This document shows positions 28,129 to 36,367 of a stretch of DNA of 64,000 nucleotides, piece by piece (the first letter of the stretch is position 1; the number at the start of each line of letters is the position of its first letter). Origin of the DNA: Sphingomonas caseinilytica (GTDB lineage: Bacteria; Pseudomonadota; Alphaproteobacteria; Sphingomonadales; Sphingomonadaceae); the NCBI RefSeq assembly GCF_023516455.1, contig NZ_JAMGBA010000001.1, forward strand, positions 682,001 through 746,000, written 5' to 3'. The notes under the pieces were generated by a model. The model saw only the letters and a program-made list of their open reading frames with translations, did not search any database and was not told the DNA's origin. The position numbers were made by a program, and so were the translations under genes.

Positions 28129-28809
28129 TCAGGCGGCGCGGCGCCGTTCCTGGAGGATACGACCGTCGAGCATGTTGACGACGCGCGAGGCGAAGTCGGC
28201 ATGGGCCGGCGAGTGGGTAACCATGACGATCGTCGAGCCCTCCTGGTTGAGCTGGCGAAGCATCCGCATCACTTCCTCGCCATGGGCCGTATCGAGGTTG
28301 CCGGTCGGCTCGTCGGCGAGGATCAGCTTCGGCTCTCCGACCAGGGCGCGGGCAACGGCGACGCGCTGCTGCTGGCCGCCCGACAGCTGGGTCGGACGAT
28401 GCTTGGCGCGGTGGGCGATCCCGACCTTGTCGAGCACGCGATCGACCCGCGACTTGCGCTCGCCCGCAGGGATGTTGTGGTAGAGTAGCGCGAGCTCGAC
28501 ATTCTCGCGGACCGTCAGCTCGTCGACCAGGTTGAAGCTCTGGAAGATGAAGCCGATGTTGCTTTTGCGGGTATCCGCCAGCTTGGCCTCGGTGAGGCCC
28601 GCGACCTCATGGCCGTTGAACACATATGATCCTTCGGTCGGGCTATCGAGCATGCCCATCACATTGAGAAGGGTCGACTTGCCGCATCCGGACGGGCCCA
28701 TGATCGCGACGAATTCGCCGTCGGCAATATCAAGGTCGATCGCGTCGAGCGCGGTCGTTTCAACGGAATCGGTCCGGTAGGTCTTGGTCAGGCCGGTCAT
28801 GGTCAGCAT
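28129..28809 (-). CDS. ABC transporter ATP-binding protein (LolD/MacB family)
   Basis: 226 residues. Walker [11 protein letters not shown]-loop FQSFNL, signature [15 protein letters not shown], Walker [13 protein letters not shown] and H-loop MVTHSPAHA are all intact. The ATPase subunit for the two FtsX-type permeases that follow. It lies 14 bp downstream of the adaptor gene. Confidence 0.93.
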   Translation of the reverse strand: MLTMTGLTKTYRTDSVETTALDAIDLDIADGEFVAIMGPSGCGKSTLLNVMGMLDSPTEGSYVFNGHEVAGLTEAKLADTRKSNIGFIFQSFNLVDELTVRENVELALLYHNIPAGERKSRVDRVLDKVGIAHRAKHRPTQLSGGQQQRVAVARALVGEPKLILADEPTGNLDTAHGEEVMRMLRQLNQEGSTIVMVTHSPAHADFASRVVNMLDGRILQERRRAA

Positions 28810-28823
28810 GGAACGTTCCCCTT

Positions 28824-30134
28824 CTACTCGTCGGTGTCGAAGCTGAGGTGGTCCTTGTCGACCAGCCCGCTATAGGTTGAGGTGATGACGCGCTCTCCGG
28901 GCTTCAGGCCGTCGAGCACTTCGATGAAATCATTATTGCGGCGGCCGAGTTGGACCGGGCGGCGCTCGGCGCTGTTGCCGTCGACCACGAAGATCCAGTT
29001 GCCGCCGGTATCGTTGAAGAAGGCGCCGTTGGGGATCAGTACCGCACGGCTGGAATCGCCCAGGGTCAGCTTGGTCGACATGGTCTGGCCGCGCTGCATT
29101 TGCGCCGGTTCCGGACCTTCGAACACAAGGTCGATGCGGAACTGGCCGTTGCGGACCTGAGGATAGATTTTGGCGACCTTCAGCCCATAGGTCTTGCCGC
29201 CGACCTCGATGCTGGCCGTCTGGCCCACGACGACGCGGCCGAGGTAGAATTCGTCGACGTCGGCCTCCAGCTTGTTGCGGCCGGCGCTGTCGATCTGGCC
29301 GAGCCGTTCGCCTTGCTGAAGCGACTGGCCGAGCTGGATGGAGAAGCCGCTGAGCTGGCCGGAAACCGGCGCGCGCAGGCTAAGCTGGCTGAGGCTGCCC
29401 CGCGCGATCGAAAGGCTTTGGTTCATCGAAGCAGCCGAAGCGCGGAGCTGGCCGAGCTGGTTCGCCTGCAGCGTCTCGTCTTCCGCGATGCTACCCTTGA
29501 GGATCGCCAAGCGGCTGCGCTGCATTTGCAGGTCGTCCTTGGTGTCGTTGAATGTCTTGGCCGAAACGAACCCTTTTTCAGCCAGCGGGCGCTGCAGGTC
29601 GTAGAGTCGCTGGGCCTTGGATAGATCGTTCTGCACCTGGTTCATTTCGCGCCGGTTGGCGCTTCGGGTCTGCTGCAGGGCCAATTCCTGGCTGCGCATA
29701 TTGTTGAGCTGCTGCTCGACCTCGGTCTGACGCGCGAGCGTCGACAGTTGCAGGTCAGCATTGGAAAGAATGGCGAGCAGCTGTCCCTTTACGACAGTTG
29801 TGCCATCTTCGACCGCCAGCTGCTCGACACGGCCCCCTTCGACGGCGTCCAAATAGACCGTCACGAGCGGTGCGACCCGCGCTCTAAGGGGTAAAAAATC
29901 CTCGAAAGTGCCCTGCCTCGCTTCGGCAATTGTAAGCCGGCTTGGGTTGACGGTCTGCGATCCGGAACGCGGAGCGAACAACCAGAACAGCAGCAATAGA
30001 AGCAGAACGGCGCCTGCACCGGCACCGATCAGGATACGCTTGTCGATCTTCTTTCGAACGACGACGCGATCCATTGCCCCGCCGCTGACTGCCCCGGTCT
30101 CCCCCTTCACTTCTCGCAACTCCACCAGGCTCAT
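28824..30134 (-). CDS. HlyD/MacA-type periplasmic adaptor
   Basis: 436 residues: a cytoplasmic N-terminus, TM helix at about 35-55 (RILIGAGAGAVLLLLLLFWL), lipoyl/biotinyl half-motifs, a coiled-coil hairpin at about 125-235 (QQLNNMRSQELALQQTRSAN), then beta-barrel and membrane-proximal domains (GRRNNDFIEVLDGLKPGERV). It would join the ABC pump to an outer-membrane duct, but no TolC-like gene is in the window. First gene of the operon, behind the sigma-54 promoter. An internal start (MDRVVVRKK) is possible. Confidence 0.88.
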   Translation of the reverse strand: MSLVELREVKGETGAVSGGAMDRVVVRKKIDKRILIGAGAGAVLLLLLLFWLFAPRSGSQTVNPSRLTIAEARQGTFEDFLPLRARVAPLVTVYLDAVEGGRVEQLAVEDGTTVVKGQLLAILSNADLQLSTLARQTEVEQQLNNMRSQELALQQTRSANRREMNQVQNDLSKAQRLYDLQRPLAEKGFVSAKTFNDTKDDLQMQRSRLAILKGSIAEDETLQANQLGQLRASAASMNQSLSIARGSLSQLSLRAPVSGQLSGFSIQLGQSLQQGERLGQIDSAGRNKLEADVDEFYLGRVVVGQTASIEVGGKTYGLKVAKIYPQVRNGQFRIDLVFEGPEPAQMQRGQTMSTKLTLGDSSRAVLIPNGAFFNDTGGNWIFVVDGNSAERRPVQLGRRNNDFIEVLDGLKPGERVITSTYSGLVDKDHLSFDTDE

Positions 30135-30155
30135 TGTCCATCTCCGAACAGCGAA

Positions 30156-30171
30156 TGTCCGGAAACGGACA
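30156..30171. promoter_or_regulatory. Palindromic operator candidate, copy 1
   Basis: TGTCCGGAAACGGACA, a perfect TGTCCG-N4-CGGACA inverted repeat lying between the sigma-54 promoter and the adaptor start. Likely bound by the adjacent NtrC-type regulator; that is inference from its position and repetition. Confidence 0.6.
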
Positions 30172-30243
30172 GTGATTGGCCGGTTTTCGCCGGCGCTTTG
30201 CTCTTAATGTCGAAATTGACCCCGCTAATCATGCCGCCATCGT

Positions 30244-30259
30244 TGCAACTGGCGTGCCA
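30244..30259 (-). promoter_or_regulatory. Sigma-54 promoter of the ABC exporter operon
   Basis: On the minus strand the bases read TGGCACGCCAGTTGCA, an exact match to the RpoN consensus TGGCAC-N5-TTGCA with GG and GC at the required spacing. It lies about 110 bp upstream of the adaptor start and points at it; the divergent gene encodes a sigma-54 activator. Confidence 0.85.
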
Positions 30260-30280
30260 AATGGATTGCACGGTCGCCAC

Positions 30281-30296
30281 TGTTCGTTTCCGGACA
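30281..30296. promoter_or_regulatory. Palindromic operator candidate, copy 2
   Basis: TGTTCGTTTCCGGACA, matching copy 1 on the opposite strand apart from one base. It sits just upstream of the -24 element on the exporter side and 20 bp before the regulator start, so it could serve activation and autoregulation. Confidence 0.6.
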
Positions 30297-30315
30297 ATGG
30301 CGTTAGGCTCGGGCG

Positions 30316-31686
30316 GTGGATGCCCCTTTCGACCTTGCTGTCGTCTGCGACGACGACCCGGATATCGCCCTTGCGGCGAAGCTCGCGCTTCGCGGCATGT
30401 TCAAGGAAATCGAGACCTTGGCATCGCCTCGCGAGCTGCAGGATTTCATCAAGGCGCGGGCACCCGACGCGATCCTGCTGGACCTTAATTTCGAGCGCGC
30501 AGCCACCGACGGCAGCGAGGGGCTCGACTATCTCGGCCGGATCATGACGGCGGACCCGGAAGCGGCGGTGGTCATCATTACAGCCCATGGCGCGGTGTCG
30601 GTCGCGGTCGAGGCGATCAAGCGCGGCGCCAGCGACTTTGTCGCGAAGCCTTGGAGCAATGAGCGCCTTGCAGCCACGGTCAGAAGCGCGGCGGCGCTGC
30701 GCCAGACACGCCTCGAAGCACAACTGGAGCGCGGCCGAAGCTCCGAGCTTGGCCATAATGGCGAAACGCCGCTGCTGGGCGATTCCGAAGCGATGGAGCG
30801 GGTTCGCACCCTGATCGACCGCGCTGCGCCGACGGACGCCAATGTGCTGATCCTGGGGGAGAACGGGACAGGCAAGGAAATCGTAGCCCGCGAGATCCAT
30901 CGCAAGTCTCGGCGAAGCGGCCAGCCGATGCTCTCCATCGACCTGGGTGCGACCGCGGAAAGCCTGTTCGAATCCGAACTGTTTGGTCACACCAAGGGAG
31001 CATTCACCGGCGCCAGCGGCGACCGGATGGGACGGCTGAAGGCCGCGGACCAGAGCACCTTGTTCCTGGACGAAATCGGCAATTTGCCGCTTCACCTGCA
31101 GCCCAAACTGCTGACGGCACTGGAACAGCGGCAAGTGGTCCCACTCGGGTCAAACCGTCCCGTTACCATCGACGTCCGCGTCGTCGCCGCGACCAACCTC
31201 ACTTCCGACCGACTGGGGGATGAAACGCGTTTCCGGCAGGACTTGCTGTTCCGCCTGAACACCATCGAAATCCACCTGCCGCCGCTTCGTGCGAGGCGCG
31301 ACGACATCCCGCGGCTGCTGGAACATTATCTCAGGCTCTATGAGCGCAAATATGAGCGCCCGGAGCGGCTTGTCCCGGCGGATGTGATGGAGCCGCTGGT
31401 AAAGCACGACTGGCCCGGCAATGTGCGCGCCCTGCGCCATGCCGCCGAGCGTGCAGTGATCATGGCGGACGGCACCGCCTATCGGCTCGACGATTTCCCG
31501 CTTCCGCAGCGGCATGAGGGCGCGGCGCTATCGCTGGTGCCGGGCAGCCTGAACCTCGACCAGCTCGAACGGCAGATGATCGAGCGTGCCTTGCGGATGC
31601 ATCACTTCAATATCTCGCTCGCCGCGTCCGAATTGGGCCTGAGCCGCGGCGCGCTCTATCGGCGCATGGAAAAACATGGGCTTTAG
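30316..31686 (+). CDS. NtrC-family sigma-54-dependent response regulator
   Basis: 456 residues. Receiver domain 1-125 with acidic D12-D14, phospho-acceptor D56 (ILLDLNF), T89 and K111. The AAA+ domain has Walker A GENGTGKE (181-188), the sigma-54 contact loop GAFTGA (228-233) and Walker B LFLDEIG (249-255), plus an arginine-finger region. The C-terminal Fis-type HTH is NISLAASELGLSRGALYRRM. GTG start at 30316. It overlaps the kinase gene by 11 nt and is divergent from the exporter operon it probably activates. Confidence 0.93.
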   Translation: MDAPFDLAVVCDDDPDIALAAKLALRGMFKEIETLASPRELQDFIKARAPDAILLDLNFERAATDGSEGLDYLGRIMTADPEAAVVIITAHGAVSVAVEAIKRGASDFVAKPWSNERLAATVRSAAALRQTRLEAQLERGRSSELGHNGETPLLGDSEAMERVRTLIDRAAPTDANVLILGENGTGKEIVAREIHRKSRRSGQPMLSIDLGATAESLFESELFGHTKGAFTGASGDRMGRLKAADQSTLFLDEIGNLPLHLQPKLLTALEQRQVVPLGSNRPVTIDVRVVAATNLTSDRLGDETRFRQDLLFRLNTIEIHLPPLRARRDDIPRLLEHYLRLYERKYERPERLVPADVMEPLVKHDWPGNVRALRHAAERAVIMADGTAYRLDDFPLPQRHEGAALSLVPGSLNLDQLERQMIERALRMHHFNISLAASELGLSRGALYRRMEKHGL

Positions 31687-33004
31687 GAGGCGGTTCGAGT
31701 TCGGGCTGGCGTGGCGAACGCTGGTCCTGATGCTAGCTATCTGGCTGTTCATGCATTCGCTGTCCTTGCCGGACCTTCGCGCCGCCAGGCTGGTCGCGGC
31801 CTTCGTTGCCTTCGCGGCGCTGGCAAGCCTTTGGCAATTCATCCGCCGAACCAATTTCCAGGTTGCGCGGTTCATCGAATCCGTCCGATTCGAAGATTAT
31901 TCGCAGCGCTTTTCCGACCCGAGCGGCGGCGGCTTCGACGTGCTCGGCGATACGCTCGATGCGGCGCTGAAGGCGCTCCAGGCCCGGCACGTCCAGGCTT
32001 CCGGCGAAGCGCGTTATCTTTCGGCGATCGTCGACGATTCACCGAGTGCGCTGCTGTCGGTCGACAAGGAAGGCCGCGTTGAATTGTTGAACAAGGCCGC
32101 GCGCCAGCTTTTTGCCCGCCAGCCGCTGACCCGGCGTGAGGATTTGCTGGCACTGGGCGCAGAGATGGCGGCAGCGGCCGACCTTCCGCCGGGAACGCGA
32201 AAGATCACGCGCCTGATGATCGATGGCATTCCGCATAGGGCGATCTTTGCTTCCGCCCAGGTCGCGCGGCTCGATGGCGGGGTTACGATCCTGTCGATCC
32301 TGCCGGTGCAAAGCGAACTGGGAGCGCTGGAGGTCGCGGCGCAGGCCGACCTGGTCCGGGTGCTGACCCATGAGATCATGAATTCGCTGACGCCGGTCAC
32401 CTCATTGGCGCGGACCAGTGCGGAAATGGTCGCGTCGGCGGAGCAGCAAGGCGCGGATCTGGGAGATGTCCGTGTTGCTACCGAGACGGTCGCGCGTCGC
32501 GCCGAAGGCATATTGCGGTTCGTCGAGAGCTATCGTGAATTCGCGCAGACGCCGGAGGTTCGCCGCCGTTCGTTCATGGCCCTGCCCTGGGCTGAGGAAT
32601 TGCTTCGTCTCGCCCTTGCCAATGCCGACGAACGCCATGCCGGGGCAGCTTTGGAGGTTGTGCCGGAGACATTGAAGATCAGCGCCGACCCGGAGTTGCT
32701 TGCGCAGGCGCTGCTGAACCTGCTGCGCAACGCATTCCGGATAACGGCCGACGTCGCCGATCCTGTCGTCGTGCTGGCGATCACTCGCCAAGCGGGAAGC
32801 CGCTTCCGCATCGAGGTTCGCGATAATGGCCCGGGCATTCCCGCGGAGCGTCGGGAGGACGTGTTCCTGCCCTTCTATACTACGCACAAGGGCGGTAGCG
32901 GCGTTGGCCTGAGCTTCGCGCGCCAGGTTGCGCTGGCCCATGGCGGATCGATCAGCGCCGGGGATTCTCCGGAAGGCGGCGCTTCGATCGCACTGATGAT
33001 CTGA
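31676..33004 (+). CDS. Membrane sensor histidine kinase (NtrY-like)
   Basis: 442 residues. Two N-terminal hydrophobic segments (about 12-30 and 38-55), with little periplasmic loop between them. A PAS-like region lies at about 112-210. The HisKA box LTHEIMNSLTP has the phospho-acceptor H232, and the HATPase domain contains RDNGPGIPAERREDVFLPFY and GGSGVGLSFARQV. Cognate kinase for the overlapping regulator. With so short a periplasmic loop it may sense membrane or intracellular state. Confidence 0.92.
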   Translation: MGFRRRFEFGLAWRTLVLMLAIWLFMHSLSLPDLRAARLVAAFVAFAALASLWQFIRRTNFQVARFIESVRFEDYSQRFSDPSGGGFDVLGDTLDAALKALQARHVQASGEARYLSAIVDDSPSALLSVDKEGRVELLNKAARQLFARQPLTRREDLLALGAEMAAAADLPPGTRKITRLMIDGIPHRAIFASAQVARLDGGVTILSILPVQSELGALEVAAQADLVRVLTHEIMNSLTPVTSLARTSAEMVASAEQQGADLGDVRVATETVARRAEGILRFVESYREFAQTPEVRRRSFMALPWAEELLRLALANADERHAGAALEVVPETLKISADPELLAQALLNLLRNAFRITADVADPVVVLAITRQAGSRFRIEVRDNGPGIPAERREDVFLPFYTTHKGGSGVGLSFARQVALAHGGSISAGDSPEGGASIALMI

Positions 33005-33006
33005 CT

Positions 33007-33061
33007 GAAAATGCCGCCGCCCCGCCCGGGATACAGGGGGTGTTTAAGCGGGGCGGCGGCA
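33007..33061 (-). terminator. GC-rich stem-loop between convergent genes
   Basis: Stem TGCCGCCGCCCCGC / GCGGGGCGGCGGCA (33012-33025, 33048-33061). On the minus strand it is followed by TTTT, so it most likely ends the autotransporter transcript; on the plus strand no T run follows. Confidence 0.75.
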
Positions 33062-33069
33062 CTCGGGCT

Positions 33070-36000
33070 TCACAAGCCTAGGACAAGGCTTGCCCGAGCT
33101 GACAATCCGATCTTCTCTTCGCGTTCTTCAGCACCCAGTTCGCCGGCGATGCGGAAGCCGTAACCGCCGCCGATGCCGCGAAGCCGTCCGACCCAGCCGC
33201 TTTCGCGGTCTTCGGGTTCGAGTGTGAAGTCATCGCCATCGGCGAAGTGCGCGGTGGTATCGCCGAGGGATCCGCCGACGATCTGGCGGCGGCCCGCCTC
33301 GATTTCCATGCGGAAGAAGCTGTCGTCAGGGCGGTAGCCGCCCATCTCGAAGCCCGCGACCAGCAAGGCGTTGACCGCCAGTTCATCACTGGTCCGGTCG
33401 TCAACCGTCAGGTCGAGCGCAGCACCGCCGCCCTCTTCCTCATAGCCATCTTCGCTGAGCCGATAATATTCGATGCCGGCCGTCGGACGGATGTAGAAGG
33501 ACCCGGCCCAAAGCTCCTGGCTGGCGTCAGCCGCCAGCGAGAATAGCGAGCCGTTCCAGCTGCCTTCGATCTGACGCTCGATCGCCTCGCCGCCTTCCTG
33601 GCCGCGGAAGAAGCGCTTGCCGTCGAAATCGATGTAGGAATAGCTGGCGCGGGCACCGACCTGCAGGCCCTCGTGCTGGAGCCGCCAATGCGCTGCGAGA
33701 GCATATTGGTTGGCGTTGACCTTATTGTCGCTGCCCTTGTCCTCGTCCTTGCCCCAGATGTAGCTCAAGGAACCGCCGAACTTGCCAAGCTTGGTGTCAT
33801 ATTCGGCGCCCATCGTGGCTCCCCAGCCGCCGATCTCATAACCGGCGGTTTCGCCGATGCTCTTCGACGAGCCGAAGACGGCCTGGGCGGCGTAGTAGCT
33901 GACATTCCCCTCTTGCTTGTGGGTCGACTTGGGGTCGGCCAGCATCCGCGCGAGGGTACGGTCGCCCATCGTCACCGCTTCGAACGTGCCGCCGGCATGA
34001 TCCGGAAGCATCTGCCGGATGGAGTCGACGAATTCCTCCTGGTTGCGGATCGCGAGGAAGCTGTCGCCGATGGCGTCATCCTCGGCCAGCGCTTCGTAAA
34101 TGGCGGGATAGGCCGCGGTCTCCGAGCGGTTGAGCCCGAGTTCCGTTGCCGACTTGCGGCTGATGTCGACGGAAATCTGGTTGCCGGAAACGGTCAGCGC
34201 TCCCTTGTACAGGAACGGCAGCAATTCGTTGTTCGCGGTGAGGTTGTTTCCACCCGTCAGCGTGCCTGCGTTCAGCACTACGAACTGGCCCTCGGCGTGT
34301 TCGACGTCGGCAACATTGAGCTGCAGCTTCGAGTCCGCGCCGAAGCTTGCGGAGCCGCTGACGTTGAGCATGCTCGATGCACCCGGCGTCTTGTCGAGGG
34401 TTACGGCCAAGGTGCCGCCTTCGGTCACGTTCAGCGACGCGATCGTCGCCGATTTGACCACACCGAACGTTCCCTTCTGGACGTTGACCGCCAGGCCTGA
34501 GGAATTGCTGAGCTGGGCGGTGAATTTGGACGTCCCGCCAATGGTCAGCACGTCCGCGCCGCCGCCGAAATCGACCGCACCTTTGAAGACGGAGGTACCG
34601 CCGGTCGTGATCGTGTCGACGCCCGATCCAAAGCTGAGATTGCCCGAGGCGATTGCGTCGCCCGACAGGAGGAAGCGATTGTTGCCTGCTCCAAACGCGA
34701 CATTGCCAGTGAGCTTTCCGTCCGCGATGTCCAGCGTGTCGCTCCCCGTACCGAGGCGGATGTCGCCGACGATCGTCGGTTCGGCGAAGCCTGCGCCTAC
34801 GGCGGTTTGCTTGATCGTAGCGCCGGTCGTGTTGGCGCTCAGATCGATCGCGACGTTCCGGGTCGACGTGGCCGCAGCGCCAGAAGCCGAGATGGTACCG
34901 CTATTTTCAATGAGGTTTAGCGTGCCGGACTTGTCGACAATGGCCACGGCCGTGCCGGCCTCACCCGTCGAAGACTTGATCTCTCCGCTGTTGCGAAGGA
35001 CCGGAAGGTTCGCGCCGGCCGCGATGTCGATCGCGGTTGCGACCGAGCCGGCGGTATTGCCGCTGGTTGCGTTGATCTTGCCGGCGTTGCGCAGCTCCGG
35101 CGTGGTGGTTCCTGCGCCCAGGCGCACGGCCGTCGCATTCTTGTCGAAGGACTTGGCGCTGATCGTGCCGCTCACGCCTATTCCGTTGGCGATGGAGACC
35201 GTCCCTCCGAGACCGCCGATCTGCAGCGCGTTGCCGTCAACGCCTGCATAGAGCCCGTCGCCCAATATGCCGCCGTCGACGATGAGGCCGAACCCCGTGC
35301 CCGTCCCTTCGGTAGCGCCGATCGTGATTGCGCCAGCGGAACCGATCCTGAGGGCAGCCGCCGAGCCGTAGGAGATGATGGAGGCGGTGCCTTCCTTGGC
35401 ATCCTCGATGCCGTCGTCGTCCTCGTCATTGTCCGTCGAGCTCTGGTCCTTCGGCGGCACGGCGAGAATGATGCCCTTGGCGACACTTCCTTCGATGGAG
35501 ACTGCCGGTCCGCCCTGAAGCAGGTCATCTGCGTCGAGCTTGGTCCGATCGCTCGGCGGAGTGGTGAAGCGATAGCCGGTCGAGACGATTGCGCCCTGAA
35601 GCACCATCGATCCACCGACGTCGCCAGTGGAACGGACCGCAATGGCATTCTCGCCGCGTGCCGAAATCGTCCCCGCCAGGCGAGCATTGCCGCTGACGCC
35701 CGATAGCTGGACGCCGACCGAATTGTTGCCGAGAACGTCGATCTTGCCGTCGGTCCGGAAATTGCCGGTCAGCGGACCGCCCATCATGATACCGGCGCTG
35801 TTGTTGCCTTCGACCGTGATGCTGCCGGCGGCGCCGATCAGGATGTTGCCGGTCATCGCGCCATTGGTCCGGATACCGAACCGGTTCGATCCGGTCGCGA
35901 ACGGTCCGTCGAGGTCGCCGTCATTGTCCGCGTCCGTCGCGGTGTAGGATTCGTCGACGACGATCTTGCCGTTCAAGGTGATGTCGCTGGTGACGCCAGC

Positions 36001-36267
36001 CGCGACGTCCACGCCCGCGACGTTGGAAATGTTGCCGATCTGGATCGTGCCGTCATTCTTGAGCTTGTGGTTGCTGTCGATGATGACGCCGCCGGCAGCG
36101 GTGCCGTTCACGACGCCGCTGGTGTTGATCAGGATGTCATCGGGGGCGCCCGCCTTTACCGTTGAGGTGCGGACTGGGCCGTTGACCGTATTGGCAATGG
36201 TGGTCTCGGCAGCAACCGGCGCGGCCAGCGCAACAATGCAGGTCGACGTAAGCAAGAAAGGACGCAT
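33070..36267 (-). CDS. Autotransporter (type Va) outer membrane protein
   Basis: 1065 residues from ATG 36267, which gives a clean signal peptide (MRPFLLTSTCIVALAAPVAA). Residues about 25-760 form a passenger of short Gly/Asn/Ser-rich beta-helix repeats (NSAGIMMGGPLTGNFRTDGK, NNSVGVQLSGVSGNARLAG), with an acidic, perhaps calcium-binding insert (DNDEDDDGIEDAKEG). The C-terminal 270 or so residues are the autotransporter barrel (GGWGATMGAEYDTKLGKFGG to the end). No catalytic motif is seen; an adhesin or surface role is likely but unproven. It is 100 bp downstream of the TonB receptor gene in the same direction. Confidence 0.88.
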   Translation of the reverse strand: MRPFLLTSTCIVALAAPVAAETTIANTVNGPVRTSTVKAGAPDDILINTSGVVNGTAAGGVIIDSNHKLKNDGTIQIGNISNVAGVDVAAGVTSDITLNGKIVVDESYTATDADNDGDLDGPFATGSNRFGIRTNGAMTGNILIGAAGSITVEGNNSAGIMMGGPLTGNFRTDGKIDVLGNNSVGVQLSGVSGNARLAGTISARGENAIAVRSTGDVGGSMVLQGAIVSTGYRFTTPPSDRTKLDADDLLQGGPAVSIEGSVAKGIILAVPPKDQSSTDNDEDDDGIEDAKEGTASIISYGSAAALRIGSAGAITIGATEGTGTGFGLIVDGGILGDGLYAGVDGNALQIGGLGGTVSIANGIGVSGTISAKSFDKNATAVRLGAGTTTPELRNAGKINATSGNTAGSVATAIDIAAGANLPVLRNSGEIKSSTGEAGTAVAIVDKSGTLNLIENSGTISASGAAATSTRNVAIDLSANTTGATIKQTAVGAGFAEPTIVGDIRLGTGSDTLDIADGKLTGNVAFGAGNNRFLLSGDAIASGNLSFGSGVDTITTGGTSVFKGAVDFGGGADVLTIGGTSKFTAQLSNSSGLAVNVQKGTFGVVKSATIASLNVTEGGTLAVTLDKTPGASSMLNVSGSASFGADSKLQLNVADVEHAEGQFVVLNAGTLTGGNNLTANNELLPFLYKGALTVSGNQISVDISRKSATELGLNRSETAAYPAIYEALAEDDAIGDSFLAIRNQEEFVDSIRQMLPDHAGGTFEAVTMGDRTLARMLADPKSTHKQEGNVSYYAAQAVFGSSKSIGETAGYEIGGWGATMGAEYDTKLGKFGGSLSYIWGKDEDKGSDNKVNANQYALAAHWRLQHEGLQVGARASYSYIDFDGKRFFRGQEGGEAIERQIEGSWNGSLFSLAADASQELWAGSFYIRPTAGIEYYRLSEDGYEEEGGGAALDLTVDDRTSDELAVNALLVAGFEMGGYRPDDSFFRMEIEAGRRQIVGGSLGDTTAHFADGDDFTLEPEDRESGWVGRLRGIGGGYGFRIAGELGAEEREEKIGLSARASLVLGL

Positions 36268-36367
36268 CAAATTCCCCAGTAGTTCGCGAACATGAGATGC
36301 AGCGGCCGGTCGGCTGCTGGCTTCAGTCCGACAGACGGAGCCGGGGCGAACTTGCCTTGGAAATTTT

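Noticed and set aside
30256-30275. Plus-strand TGCCAAATGGATTGCA as a second sigma-54 promoter toward the regulator
   Set aside because: The invariant GG of the -24 element is replaced by GC; the minus-strand site is an exact match and overlaps this region.
34130-35251. Hydrophobic 373-codon plus-strand frame opposite the autotransporter
   Set aside because: Its Ser/Pro/Val pattern is the complement of the Gly/Asn/Thr-rich passenger repeats; no ribosome site or motif.
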